Shown here one piece after another: positions 46,231-54,500 of a DNA stretch of 64,000 bases (its first letter is position 1; each line of letters opens with the position of its first letter). The notes below the pieces were generated by a model that worked only from the letters and a program-made list of their open reading frames with translations, was not told the DNA's origin and ran no database searches. This DNA comes from Marinobacter sp. HL-58 (GTDB lineage: Bacteria; Pseudomonadota; Gammaproteobacteria; Pseudomonadales; Oleiphilaceae). Where the stretch lies: assembly GCF_001314605.1 (NCBI RefSeq), contig NZ_LIHP01000011.1, forward strand, positions 124,001 through 188,000. Reading direction: 5' to 3'. The translations under genes were made by a program, and so were the position numbers.

Positions 46231-48078
46231 ATGGCTGAGCAGAACACACAACTTCAGCAGTTCTACATACCTGAAGAGCAGTCGATCTACCTGCTCAGCC
46301 ATGACGATGCCAAGAAGCTCAAGGACTGGGTGGCGCTGTGCGCCGACCAGCTCCGCCAACTGGGCTACCTGGACATTGAACTGATCGGCAAGGGCGCCTA
46401 CGGATTTGTGTTTGCAGGCCGCCTGCCCTCACCCGACAACAAGGGCCCGGAGCACGTCTTCAAATTTACCCGCATCAACCTGCCCCAACATCTGCAGGAC
46501 CGGCTGGAGGACGAGGCCTACATCCTCGAGCAGGTCCGCCACCCCAGGGTGCCCCGGCTGATTGCCTACCAGCGGGCACACAACCAGCCCATCCTGGTGA
46601 TGGAACGGGCCGCCGGCCTTAACCTGGAGGAGGTTTCCCTGCGTGAAGGCCGCCTCAAACCCCGGGTGGTGATGCGCATCGCCGACCAGCTTGCGGACAT
46701 CCTGCGCAACCTGCGCCGGGAGAACGGCCCAGCCGGCCGGCCCATCGTCCACGGCGACATCAAGCCCTCGAACCTGGTGTTCGATGCCAGCACCGAGAAC
46801 ATCGCCCTCATCGACTGGGGCTCATCCGTATTCGCGCAACTGGACGCCAACCAGCAGTTCCTTACCACCAACGTCATGGAGCTGATGTCCGACAACCTGC
46901 AGCAGACCAACGCCCGGCTGGGTGATGTCTACTTTATTGGCGAGGAGCAGCTCAATGGCGGGCTCTCGTCGCCCCGTTTCGATGAGCAGGGCGCAGCCGG
47001 CACACTCTATGCGCTGGCCTCGGGCCAGTCGTGCCGATTCGGCCACCAGGCCATTCCCGCGACCTCCCTGGGGCTACCCATGGAATTCGCCCGCATGCTC
47101 GACGGCATGCTGGCCCCGGACCCGGACACCCGCCGCAAGGCTGGTGACTACTACCTGAGCGAAATGCCCAGGATGGCGCGCACGGTGATGATTGATCTGC
47201 CCGAGCCACCCATTACGCCACTGGTGCCCGTCTGGACACGGGCCTCAGATCACGACATCGATACCGTGGTGTACAGCTCCCGCAAATCCTTCCTGCGCCA
47301 GGAAGGCGCCCCGGAAACCCTCAACGATGTAAACGACGTACAGCTGGACCGCTACTACAAGAACTTTATGCAAGGCATGGGGGAAACCGAAAAAGCTTTC
47401 CTCGCCTCCGTCAGCCGGCTGGGCCGCTACCCCGTCGAAGGCGGCCTTGCCGTGCGCTGGGAAAGCGACGGCGTGTACATAGACACGTCACTGAACCTGC
47501 ACGACCCCAGGCTGAAAAACGCCTTCACCCGCGCCGTCAACAACATGGTGAACCTGGCCCAGGCCATCTACCGGCAGGGCATCTTCAAGAGCTGCCTGTT
47601 CAACGCCCGCAACACCCTGCACATCGACCGGGACGAACCGGATCAGCCCTTTGAGCCAGAGCCCGGCATGCGGCTGAAGTACGAAGTCAGCGCGGCACCG
47701 GAAGTGGAAGACGAATCCCGCGTGCACTCCTACTTCGAAGACGGCCCCGACCCGGAAGAATTCCTGGTGCTGCCGCAAACCATCATCAGCGCCCTGGAAG
47801 CCCTGAACAACATCCACCACACCGGCATGATCATCTTCGAAGCCCTGCCCCGCCACCTCAAGATCCACAGCCACTACCGGCTGCTGGACCCGGACCGGGA
47901 AGACGAATTCTCTCGCCTGCTGGACGTGATCCTCTCCTCGGTGGACAAGATCACCGGGCTGGGCGTCTCCGGCTTCATGAAAATGCCCTACAAGGACACC
48001 CGCTTCTTCCCCCACATCGAACGTTTGCCGGAACGCTACTACCCCAGAAACCCCAGGGCCGAAGCCGATTCCGCCTGA
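46231..48078 (+). CDS. Serine/threonine-kinase-like protein downstream of the branched-chain dehydrogenase
   Basis: A 615-residue cytoplasmic protein. The kinase domain covers about residues 45-310: glycine loop GKGAYGFVF (53-61), candidate lysine Lys78 (VFKFTR), Glu95, catalytic loop HGDIKPSN (174-181, Asp176, Lys178, Asn181), and DWG in place of DFG (195-197). The activation segment includes LGDVYFIGEEQLNGG. The C-terminal 300 residues form no domain that I recognise and lack a transmembrane helix or PASTA repeats. It starts 9 nt after the bkdB stop and so is probably co-transcribed. Its substrate is unknown. Confidence 0.85.
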   Translation: MAEQNTQLQQFYIPEEQSIYLLSHDDAKKLKDWVALCADQLRQLGYLDIELIGKGAYGFVFAGRLPSPDNKGPEHVFKFTRINLPQHLQDRLEDEAYILEQVRHPRVPRLIAYQRAHNQPILVMERAAGLNLEEVSLREGRLKPRVVMRIADQLADILRNLRRENGPAGRPIVHGDIKPSNLVFDASTENIALIDWGSSVFAQLDANQQFLTTNVMELMSDNLQQTNARLGDVYFIGEEQLNGGLSSPRFDEQGAAGTLYALASGQSCRFGHQAIPATSLGLPMEFARMLDGMLAPDPDTRRKAGDYYLSEMPRMARTVMIDLPEPPITPLVPVWTRASDHDIDTVVYSSRKSFLRQEGAPETLNDVNDVQLDRYYKNFMQGMGETEKAFLASVSRLGRYPVEGGLAVRWESDGVYIDTSLNLHDPRLKNAFTRAVNNMVNLAQAIYRQGIFKSCLFNARNTLHIDRDEPDQPFEPEPGMRLKYEVSAAPEVEDESRVHSYFEDGPDPEEFLVLPQTIISALEALNNIHHTGMIIFEALPRHLKIHSHYRLLDPDREDEFSRLLDVILSSVDKITGLGVSGFMKMPYKDTRFFPHIERLPERYYPRNPRAEADSA

Positions 48079-48181
48079 ACGCAATATCCGGCCCAACCAG
48101 CGCCAAGAGGACTGGACAGAACACCCCATCACACGTAAGATTGCGCACTCGAAATTGACGCCAAAGCGTTGATATCGACAA

Positions 48182-48258
<77 letters not shown>

Positions 48259-48266
48259 TATTTTTC

Positions 48267-48298
48267 AAGGACTTGTGTGAAAACGCAGGTCCTTTTTT
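48267..48298 (+). terminator. Terminator downstream of tRNA-Arg
   Basis: AAGGACTTGTG and CGCAGGTCCTT form an 11-bp stem with wobble pairs, followed by a T-run (TTTTTTAT), 9 nt after the tRNA CCA. This is a standard intrinsic terminator. Confidence 0.85.
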
Positions 48299-48304
48299 AT
48301 TGGC

Positions 48305-48333
48305 TGTGTCCAAATTGTGTCCATGGTGTGTCC
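48305..48333. repeat. Three TGTGTCC direct repeats at 11-bp period
   Basis: TGTGTCC occurs at 48305, 48316 and 48327, separated by AAAT and ATGG. The phase is exactly one helical turn, 47 nt beyond the tRNA-Arg 3' end. It resembles arm-type or core-flanking binding repeats of a tyrosine recombinase. No integrase gene remains in the window. Confidence 0.6.
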
Positions 48334-48474
48334 GCACAAATTGGGAAGGAAATCGGGGCGATCAAAATCTGACCTTTGCACTGAACGAAACCAAAACACC
48401 TCTGAAAAAAGATTCATTGAGGGCGCTACGGTCGCAAAGCGAACATTCAGGCAGATAGACCAACCCTCACCTTT

Positions 48475-48497
48475 GGAGGTATTCAGCCTCCTTTTTT
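48475..48497 (+). terminator. Short GGAGG/CCTCC hairpin with T-run
   Basis: GGAGG-TATTCAG-CCTCC followed by TTTTTT. It may be the end of a lost upstream gene, since no intact gene precedes it between the tRNA and this point. Confidence 0.5.
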
Positions 48498-48528
48498 GGC
48501 ATGTCCGCAGTAACGGGATAGAACCCCT

Positions 48529-48837
48529 GGTGTCGAACTTGCCGGACGGCAGGCGCTCCAGATCCAGGTCGGTCTTGAACTCGCTGTGAAACTGCTCGCT
48601 GGTGGCGTGGTCGCTGTACAGCACCATGACTTGTTGCTCACTGGCCATATCGGCGGGCAGGGACGTGATTCAGCCTTCGAGGCTGACCTCCGGCTCCAGA
48701 TACAGCTGAGCGCTGGCATCGCTGGTGCGAACGGTGAACGTGACCTGATCGAAAACCATGAACGGCTCTGGGAAACCAACGGAGTGGTACATTAACCAGG
48801 TTCCTTCTTGGCCTGACATTTGAAAGTGGCCGTCCAT
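48529..48837 (-). pseudogene. IS1380-family transposase remnant
   Basis: Read on the minus strand, the frame contains LYSDHATSEQFHSEFKTDLD then LERLPSGKFDT, the hallmark C-terminal block of IS1380 transposases, preceded by FTVRTSDASAQLYLEPEVS. A TGA at 48672-48670 interrupts the frame where tryptophan is expected (EVSLEG-stop-ITSLP). Both ends are lost and no terminal inverted repeats are visible. Just past GKFDT the resemblance stops abruptly. Dead insertion-sequence fragment. Confidence 0.8.
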
Positions 48838-48925
48838 AACCGGATATTCTGAGTCGTTCGCATCGAAATAACTGCCTCATACTCCGACTGAACTACATTT
48901 TACTGGAAGCATCAGGGAGAATTAT

Positions 48926-49210
48926 ATGAACGTCGCATTTATCGGGCTCGGGATCATGGGCAACCGCATGGCCAGCAACCTGCTCAGGCATGACGGAATT
49001 ACACTGACGGTCTTTAACCGGTCTCCCGAGGCAATGGCACCGCTCAAAAGCGCCGGCAGAAACGGGTGAGCTGACATTCCTGCCGGGCGGTGAGTCCGCT
49101 GATGTGGAACAGGTCCGGCCAAATCTGTCTTCGGGCAGGCCAACAGCGCAGGCCACGGACGCGATGACTTTGCTGCGGTATTCGATTACCTGCAGACGCT
49201 CGATCACTGA
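48926..49210 (+). pseudogene. 3-hydroxyisobutyrate-dehydrogenase-type gene, decayed
   Basis: An ATG at 48926 with AGGGAG upstream opens MNVAFIGLGIMGNRMASNLL, the NAD-binding Rossmann start of beta-hydroxyacid dehydrogenases, but stops after 47 codons at 49069. A middle piece (ELTFLPGGESADVEQVRP, frame from 49068) and a C-terminal piece (ANSAGHGRDDFAAVFDYLQ, ending at 49210) follow in shifted frames. About 200 internal residues are missing. The gene has therefore lost most of its coding region through deletions. The intact family oxidises 3-hydroxyisobutyrate or related acids. Confidence 0.8.
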
Positions 49211-49335
49211 ATGTCCTGGAATGGCGTTCACGACTGACTCCTACCTAGTGCGGTCGCTGTTCTTTCCGGGCTCTGATATCGCTGGCTTAAGCTTCTTGAT
49301 TGGCCACCACGTCATCATACAACGGTAAGGGATGC

Positions 49336-49536
49336 ATGCTTCACGAACTGAATTTTGGCGGAATGCTGTTCAGTCCATTGTTGGTGCTGGTGCCGATGGC
49401 ATTCATTTTGAGCGCTGTCACCCGGCTGGCGTTGCACCGTCTGGACCTGCGCCGCTACATTTGGAAGCAGGCATGGTTCGATGTCGCCGCGTTCGTGTGC
49501 TACCTGGCCATCATTGTTTATCTGTTTGAGGGCTAG
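49336..49536 (+). CDS. AaeX-like DUF1656 membrane protein
   Basis: A 66-residue inner-membrane protein with two hydrophobic helices (about 8-28 and 45-63), family DUF1656 (AaeX/YtcA), recognised by ELNFGGMLFSPLLVLVPMAF. The ATG follows GGTAAGGGATGC. It begins a three-gene efflux operon with the HlyD-family and FUSC genes, the order of E. coli aaeXAB. Confidence 0.88.
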   Translation: MLHELNFGGMLFSPLLVLVPMAFILSAVTRLALHRLDLRRYIWKQAWFDVAAFVCYLAIIVYLFEG

Positions 49537-49568
49537 AATTAGCCAGACGGGACACATAGGGAAGATTC

Positions 49569-50429
49569 ATGGAAAAGCTACTGCGTGTTGGTATTACGTT
49601 GCTGGTGGTGGCGATAGCGGTTGTTGCCGGCAGTTGGGTCTGGAACCATTACCTGTATTCGCCATGGACCCGCGACGGAAGGATTCGTGCCGATGTCATC
49701 ACGATTGCGCCAGATGTTTCAGGCTGGGTCACGCAACTGAGCGTGGCAAACAACCAGGCTGTAAAGCAGGGCGATCCACTCTTTACCATTGATGATACGC
49801 GCTATCTGGCGGTGTTTGCGGAAGCAAAGGCGAAGGTCGCAGAGAAACGCCTTGCTCTGGAACTTGCCAGACATAGGTACCAGAACCGACAAGAGCTGTC
49901 CGACGAACACGCCCCCATTGAGGAAGACCCGGAAACCTACCGTATTGACCGGGAGTCCGCGGAGGCCGGTCTTGAGCTCGCCAGGGCGGAACTGGAGATG
50001 GCACGTATTGATCTGGACCGCACGCAGGTGGTGGCGCCGGCAGACGGCACCATCAGCAACCTTCATCTGCGTCAGGGCAACTACGTGGATAAAGGAAAGG
50101 CAGTGCTGTCTGAGGTTAAGGCCGATTCTTTTTATGTTACCGGGTACTTTGAGGAAACCAAATTGCATAAGGTGCAGGTGGGGCAGTCTGCCCGGATTAC
50201 CCTGATGGGGGGCGACCGGAAGTTGACTGGAACCGTCGTCAGCATTGCCCCGGGGGTTGCCGATATCAATACCAACAGTAACGACCAGATGCTTCCCCAG
50301 GTTCAACAGGCATTCAACTGGGTGCGGTTAGCCCAACGGATCCCGGTAGATATTGCGCTGGACCCGGTGCCGGAGGATATACATCTGAGTGCCGGGATGA
50401 CGGTTTCTATCTATCTGGACTCCGAGTAG
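49569..50429 (+). CDS. HlyD-family efflux adaptor, AaeA-like
   Basis: Periplasmic membrane-fusion protein of 286 residues. It has one N-terminal membrane anchor (about 4-26), a biotinyl-lipoyl-like half (VITIAPDVSGWVTQLSVANN and GTISNLHLRQGNYVDKG), a coiled-coil hairpin (about 85-150), and a beta-barrel domain (YVTGYFEETKLHKVQVGQ). It connects the FUSC pump encoded downstream to an outer-membrane channel. Compared with AaeA (about 310 residues) it is normal. Substrate is inferred to be aromatic or other organic acids. Confidence 0.91.
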   Translation: MEKLLRVGITLLVVAIAVVAGSWVWNHYLYSPWTRDGRIRADVITIAPDVSGWVTQLSVANNQAVKQGDPLFTIDDTRYLAVFAEAKAKVAEKRLALELARHRYQNRQELSDEHAPIEEDPETYRIDRESAEAGLELARAELEMARIDLDRTQVVAPADGTISNLHLRQGNYVDKGKAVLSEVKADSFYVTGYFEETKLHKVQVGQSARITLMGGDRKLTGTVVSIAPGVADINTNSNDQMLPQVQQAFNWVRLAQRIPVDIALDPVPEDIHLSAGMTVSIYLDSE

Positions 50430-50442
50430 CGGGCCGGCGCAT

Positions 50443-52569
50443 ATGTCACCCCATCCGCTATTGACGCAACTCCTGACGCCGAATCGATACGCCGTGATCT
50501 TCGCCATCAAGGGCGTGGTCGCCATGGCGTTGGCGTTGCTTGTGTCGATGGCCCTGCAACTGGACAGGCCCTACTGGGCGATGGTTTCCGCGATTTTCCT
50601 GCAGATCCGCCCGGAAAGTGGGCTGGTCATCGAGAAAGCGCTCTGCCTGATCGTGGGCTCGGCGGCTGGCGGTGGCTTTGGCATTCTGGTGCTTGCGTTG
50701 CTGACACCGTATCCGCTGCTGGCGCTGGGGCTGTTAACGTTGTGGATTGGCCTGAATTCAGCCATCTCCTCCATGGTGCACAACCTCAATTATATCTATG
50801 CCTTCGCAATGGCAGGGATGACAGCCGGTCTGGTGGTTATCCTGGTGATGGCGGATGCCGGCACAACCAACAGCCAGGCGGTTTTTACAATCGCCCAGGC
50901 GCGGATCAGCGAGATTGCGACCGGCGCCGTGTGCGCCATGCTGGTCAGCCAGCTGTTATGGCCGGTAACCGTAAAAGCTGGCCTGCGTGTGAACGCCCGC
51001 AAGGTAATCAACAAAACGCTGGCATATCTCAAACTGGAGCTGGAGCCCGGGAGCTCCCACAAGCAGCGTCACCAGCATGCGGACGAGATTCTGGAAACCC
51101 TGGTGGCACTCAATGACGATTCCAGCGCCGTTACCTACGAAGGCCCGGAAGGCTCCGGCCGGAGCAGGGCAGCCCATTTGTTGTGCAACAAGGTAATGTC
51201 ACTGCTGGCGGTTACTCAGATACTGGGGCGCTTCCACCGGAATCATGGCGACCTGGTATCTCCTGCGTTCAGTGAGGTGCTCAGCCAGCTGCGCCGCTAC
51301 TTCGGGGAAATCGCGGAAGCAGACAGCTACCAGGAAGGTTACCGGCTTGCCCATGAGCTGCGGCGATCCTTGCTGGAGCAGCGAACCGGGTTCAGGAATG
51401 AGTCCGCCATCGTGACGCGCCTGACCAGAACGGCACTGGAGCTGGTGAGTGATCTGGTGGTGGTATTGCGGGCCTATAACGCGCTGGAAAGCCGTGACCG
51501 GACGTTGCTCAAGGCACCCATGCTGGAAACCCACCGGGATCCGCTGGTCGGATTGATCAATGGGTTTCGTACGGCCGTGATATTTGGAATCGGGGCGATA
51601 ATCTGGATCCAGACGGCAAGCTCGGCGGCCCTGATGATCATGATCATGCCCGTGGTGTTTTCCGTGATGTTCGCCCGTTTCTCGCTGGCTGAGCTGACGC
51701 CTATTCTGCGCCGGGTATTGATTGGTGCAACGGTGGCGATTCCCGTGGCGCTGATCTTCGGGCTGGGCCTGTTATCTCGTGCCAGTGGCAATGTCGAACT
51801 CCTGATACTGGTTCTCGCCGGTCCTTATTTCTTTGGCCTGCTGGCCCTGGCCGATCGTGCCACGCTGCCTTACGGACTGGGCTTCTGTATTCCGTTCACC
51901 ATCATCACGCAGCCCAGCAACAGCATGACATTCAATGCCGAAAGCGCGGTGAATATTGCACTGGGACTGTTCGTGGGAATCAGTATTCTCTATTGGGTGT
52001 TCAAAGTTATTACCCCGCCTGACAACCGGTTTATGCAGCGCCGCCTGCTGAAATCAACGGCCCGTGACCTGACCGCCATTGACGATCACGAAACGCCGGA
52101 AAACTGGTTTAATGGTCGTATGGGGGAGCGTCTGTTGCGGCTGGCCAATTATGATCAGAGTTCTGAAAGCAGCGAACGCTATATGACAGACCTGGGGTTC
52201 ACCGGGCTTAATCTCGGGCATGTGTCCATTCGTCTGCGCAAGCTGATTCAGGATCAGCGCAGCCCCACAGTTGATACGCTTCTGAAAGAGTGGCAACAGA
52301 CCCTGGCCGAAACCTACCTGTTAAGCGCCCGCGGTGTCGTGAATCCAGCGTTCCGGGAGGCGAACGCCAGGCTGCTTGAGGCGATTCACGCCCAAGGAGA
52401 TCCGGATCAGAAAACGGTTATCGTCGAAGGCATGTTCGAGCGGCTGGCACTGACAATGGAGCGAACCGCCAGAACAGTGGCTGAGGCGACAGGCCAGAAG
52501 GCAGGTCCAACACCGCCACTACATGCACCGCAAGGCCAGGTGCCGGAGCCAGTCCGTAGAGTCCCTTGA
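50443..52569 (+). CDS. FUSC-family inner-membrane transporter, AaeB-like
   Basis: A 708-residue protein with the duplicated FUSC topology: an N-terminal set of about six helices (20-160), a cytoplasmic domain (about 165-355), a second membrane set (about 365-520) and a C-terminal cytoplasmic domain. It starts 13 nt after the adaptor gene. The family exports p-hydroxybenzoate-type aromatic acids in E. coli (AaeB) and others. No regulator is adjacent upstream, but the LysR gene at 54.5 kb could control it; this is only a guess. Confidence 0.9.
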   Translation: MSPHPLLTQLLTPNRYAVIFAIKGVVAMALALLVSMALQLDRPYWAMVSAIFLQIRPESGLVIEKALCLIVGSAAGGGFGILVLALLTPYPLLALGLLTLWIGLNSAISSMVHNLNYIYAFAMAGMTAGLVVILVMADAGTTNSQAVFTIAQARISEIATGAVCAMLVSQLLWPVTVKAGLRVNARKVINKTLAYLKLELEPGSSHKQRHQHADEILETLVALNDDSSAVTYEGPEGSGRSRAAHLLCNKVMSLLAVTQILGRFHRNHGDLVSPAFSEVLSQLRRYFGEIAEADSYQEGYRLAHELRRSLLEQRTGFRNESAIVTRLTRTALELVSDLVVVLRAYNALESRDRTLLKAPMLETHRDPLVGLINGFRTAVIFGIGAIIWIQTASSAALMIMIMPVVFSVMFARFSLAELTPILRRVLIGATVAIPVALIFGLGLLSRASGNVELLILVLAGPYFFGLLALADRATLPYGLGFCIPFTIITQPSNSMTFNAESAVNIALGLFVGISILYWVFKVITPPDNRFMQRRLLKSTARDLTAIDDHETPENWFNGRMGERLLRLANYDQSSESSERYMTDLGFTGLNLGHVSIRLRKLIQDQRSPTVDTLLKEWQQTLAETYLLSARGVVNPAFREANARLLEAIHAQGDPDQKTVIVEGMFERLALTMERTARTVAEATGQKAGPTPPLHAPQGQVPEPVRRVP

Positions 52570-52611
52570 AGGGGTCTCATTAATTTCTCGTTATTTCCAG
52601 GAGCCCACGAC

Positions 52612-53127
52612 TCAGGCTGGAAAGTATTGCCTTAACGCACGCATCGAGCCGAATTCGCAGGCTGCCCAGATAGACGGTTTGCCAGGCAGGGCCGGCTGGG
52701 AACTCACCTTCTTCAACGGCTGAATGTCTGCCTCTTCGCGAACTTCGATCACAGCGTAGCCTCGAGCGTCGTCGGGGAGCTGTTCCAGATTAACGCTAAG
52801 GGTCGGAAGTGCCGTCATGTCGACTGCCAACACGAACCAGTCGCCGTTTTGACTGATCAACTTTCGGGCGCCGGGGCCTGCCACCAAAATCTTGTCCCCG
52901 CGCTCGGCTTCACTGGCTCAGGCAGAAGCTGGACCGTGGTCCTCGTGCATGACAAAATCCACGTCGATTTCTTCGGGACGCTGCTTGCGGATAGTGTAGA
53001 TTCGCATCAGGGGGCGAGCGTCACCGCCTTGAAGGAACAGCAGCTTGATATAGGCACTCTTCTGCCCTTGTGGAAAATCCTCCAGCCCATCGCCGCCTAG
53101 GGTGATTCGGAGCATGTTTTTCGTCAC
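52612..53127 (-). pseudogene. Siderophore-interacting protein gene, decayed
   Basis: On the minus strand, TKNMLRITLGGDGLEDFPQG and RPLMRIYTIRKQRPEEIDVD match the N-terminal FAD-binding part of siderophore-interacting ferric reductases (ViuB/SIP). After GPASA a TGA replaces the expected tryptophan at about 52918-52916. The same frame continues with ILVAGPGARKLIS, WFVLAVDMTALPTLSVNLEQ and RGYAVIEVREEAD, then stops early after MRALRQYFPA, lacking the usual C-terminal YWRxG end. Another in-frame stop lies just upstream of the apparent start. Non-functional by a nonsense change plus terminal loss. Confidence 0.82.
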
Positions 53128-53179
53128 CCACTAACGTCTTTTTACTTCAAGCTCTCTCTCCTGGGATTTAGCCAAACCG

Positions 53180-53803
53180 TTATCTCCTAATTGATCCATC
53201 AAATTCGCCTTTTCTCACGACACACTGCAAAACCGCGCCAGGGCCAGTATGTAAACTTCCCTCCTGGATATCCCGTACTTTTTCTTCACAGACCAAGATA
53301 TGGTCTCGGGCAAAAACCGTTTCCACTTCCTCCCGATAAAACATCATGTCCGGATCACCCGGCCCTCCTGTGCCACGCCCGATCTGATCGACGGTATAGC
53401 CCTCAAGAATCAGATAGCCGCCTGGCTTGAGAGCCAGACGGGCATTCTTTAAGACCCTCTCTCTAACCGCACTGGGTGTGTGTGCAAAGATCATCACCAC
53501 TGCATCGTAGGCTGATGGTAGAGGTTCATAAGTTGCCAAATCCGCTTGAATGGTGGTTAAGTTCACCTGATTCTTGAGCGCAAGTTTCTTCGCTTTCTCA
53601 AGCCCAACACTAGACAAATCCACGCATGTGACATCGTGGTTGTGACTCGCCATATAAACGGCGTTTCTCCCCTCTCCTTCCGCCAGACACAGAACAGCGC
53701 CGGATAAATCAGATAGTTCCTGGCTACACAACTGCTCGACAAGAAACTTATTTGGCTCTTCTCCATAAACATAATCGTCCTGAGCAAATCGCTCGTCCCA
53801 CAT
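53180..53803 (-). CDS. Class I SAM-dependent methyltransferase
   Basis: A 207-residue cytoplasmic methyltransferase related to the TehB group. The ATG at 53803 is chosen because a GGAG lies 11 nt upstream; a TTG five codons earlier is the alternative. The nucleotide motif is VLCLAEGEGRNAVYMA (motif I), followed by VTCVDLSSVGLEKA, an acidic motif II and YDAVVMIFAHTP (post II), with LKPGGYLILEGYT (post III). The N-terminus MWDERFAQDDYVYGEEPN is typical of this subgroup. Substrate unknown. It sits between the decayed siderophore gene and the cytochrome b561 gene on the same strand. Confidence 0.85.
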   Translation of the reverse strand: MWDERFAQDDYVYGEEPNKFLVEQLCSQELSDLSGAVLCLAEGEGRNAVYMASHNHDVTCVDLSSVGLEKAKKLALKNQVNLTTIQADLATYEPLPSAYDAVVMIFAHTPSAVRERVLKNARLALKPGGYLILEGYTVDQIGRGTGGPGDPDMMFYREEVETVFARDHILVCEEKVRDIQEGSLHTGPGAVLQCVVRKGEFDGSIRR

Positions 53804-53857
53804 ATAAAGCGTCTCCAACTATGAGTATGCTTTTGCAGCCGGATCAGAGGCTCCAGG

Positions 53858-54379
53858 TCACACCATCCGCTTAAGAGTATCGTCGCCCTTCAAGAAATGA
53901 TGAACCAGCGCCATGACAACGTGCCCTGCAACCAGCACTGAAAGAATCCATGCCAAAGGAGAATGCAACCCTCCGAGCGTTTTCGCCCAGTCCAGTTCAT
54001 CACCTTTGGGCAAAATCTCGATGCCAAAGGCTGTCACCCCATAACCACCACCGAGCATCACCAAAATCCCGGTAACAGGCATCAACAAAAGGGCCAAATA
54101 CAACAATCCATGGCCCGCCTTGACCAGCCCGGCCATTGAAGCGTTTGGTAAAGGTCTTCGTGCTCGCTGAAGAATCGCCCAGAACAGGCGTACGACAATT
54201 AGCACCAGGAGCAATGTTCCGATCGATATGTGCCAGGGAACGAGCGTTTGCCCAACCCAGTGCTCGCCATCAGAAATACGATCCCCGAACTTCAGAACCT
54301 GCCAGACCACGAGTAACGCCATAGACCAGTGCAAAAACTTGCTGATGGTTCCGTATCGAGTTTTGCTGTCTTTAATCAT
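53858..54379 (-). CDS. Cytochrome b561
   Basis: A 173-residue inner-membrane diheme b-type cytochrome of the bacterial b561 (CybB) family. Four helices lie at about 14-34, 46-70, 85-110 and 137-160. Likely heme histidines are His17 (FLHW), the histidine in VPWHISIG, and histidines in GLHSPLAW and LVAGHVVMALVHH. It probably oxidises quinol or passes electrons from it. It is divergent from a LysR gene across 121 bp, suggesting regulation by that protein. Confidence 0.92.
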   Translation of the reverse strand: MIKDSKTRYGTISKFLHWSMALLVVWQVLKFGDRISDGEHWVGQTLVPWHISIGTLLLVLIVVRLFWAILQRARRPLPNASMAGLVKAGHGLLYLALLLMPVTGILVMLGGGYGVTAFGIEILPKGDELDWAKTLGGLHSPLAWILSVLVAGHVVMALVHHFLKGDDTLKRMV

Positions 54380-54458
54380 CGATCTCTTACATCCCCGAAA
54401 AGTGTTGAATTTTTAGGCTTCAGTAATATAGCTCGCACGGGAAATGCTTAGAACAGGC

Positions 54459-54464
54459 TATAAT
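54459..54464 (+). promoter_or_regulatory. TATAAT -10 box of the lysR-type gene
   Basis: A perfect TATAAT lies 36 bp before the TTG start of the LysR gene, in the shared b561/LysR intergenic space; a good -35 is not visible. LysR autoregulation through this region is likely by analogy. Confidence 0.55.
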
Positions 54465-54500
54465 CTTGGGAGAGCTTTAACTGAGAGTAGGAAGTAGACA

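Noticed and set aside
48265..48648. A single 127-codon leftward gene spanning the IS1380 fragment and the tRNA flank
   Set aside because: Only its first part matches the transposase; the rest reads through the TGTGTCC repeats and the tRNA terminator and is a chance extension.
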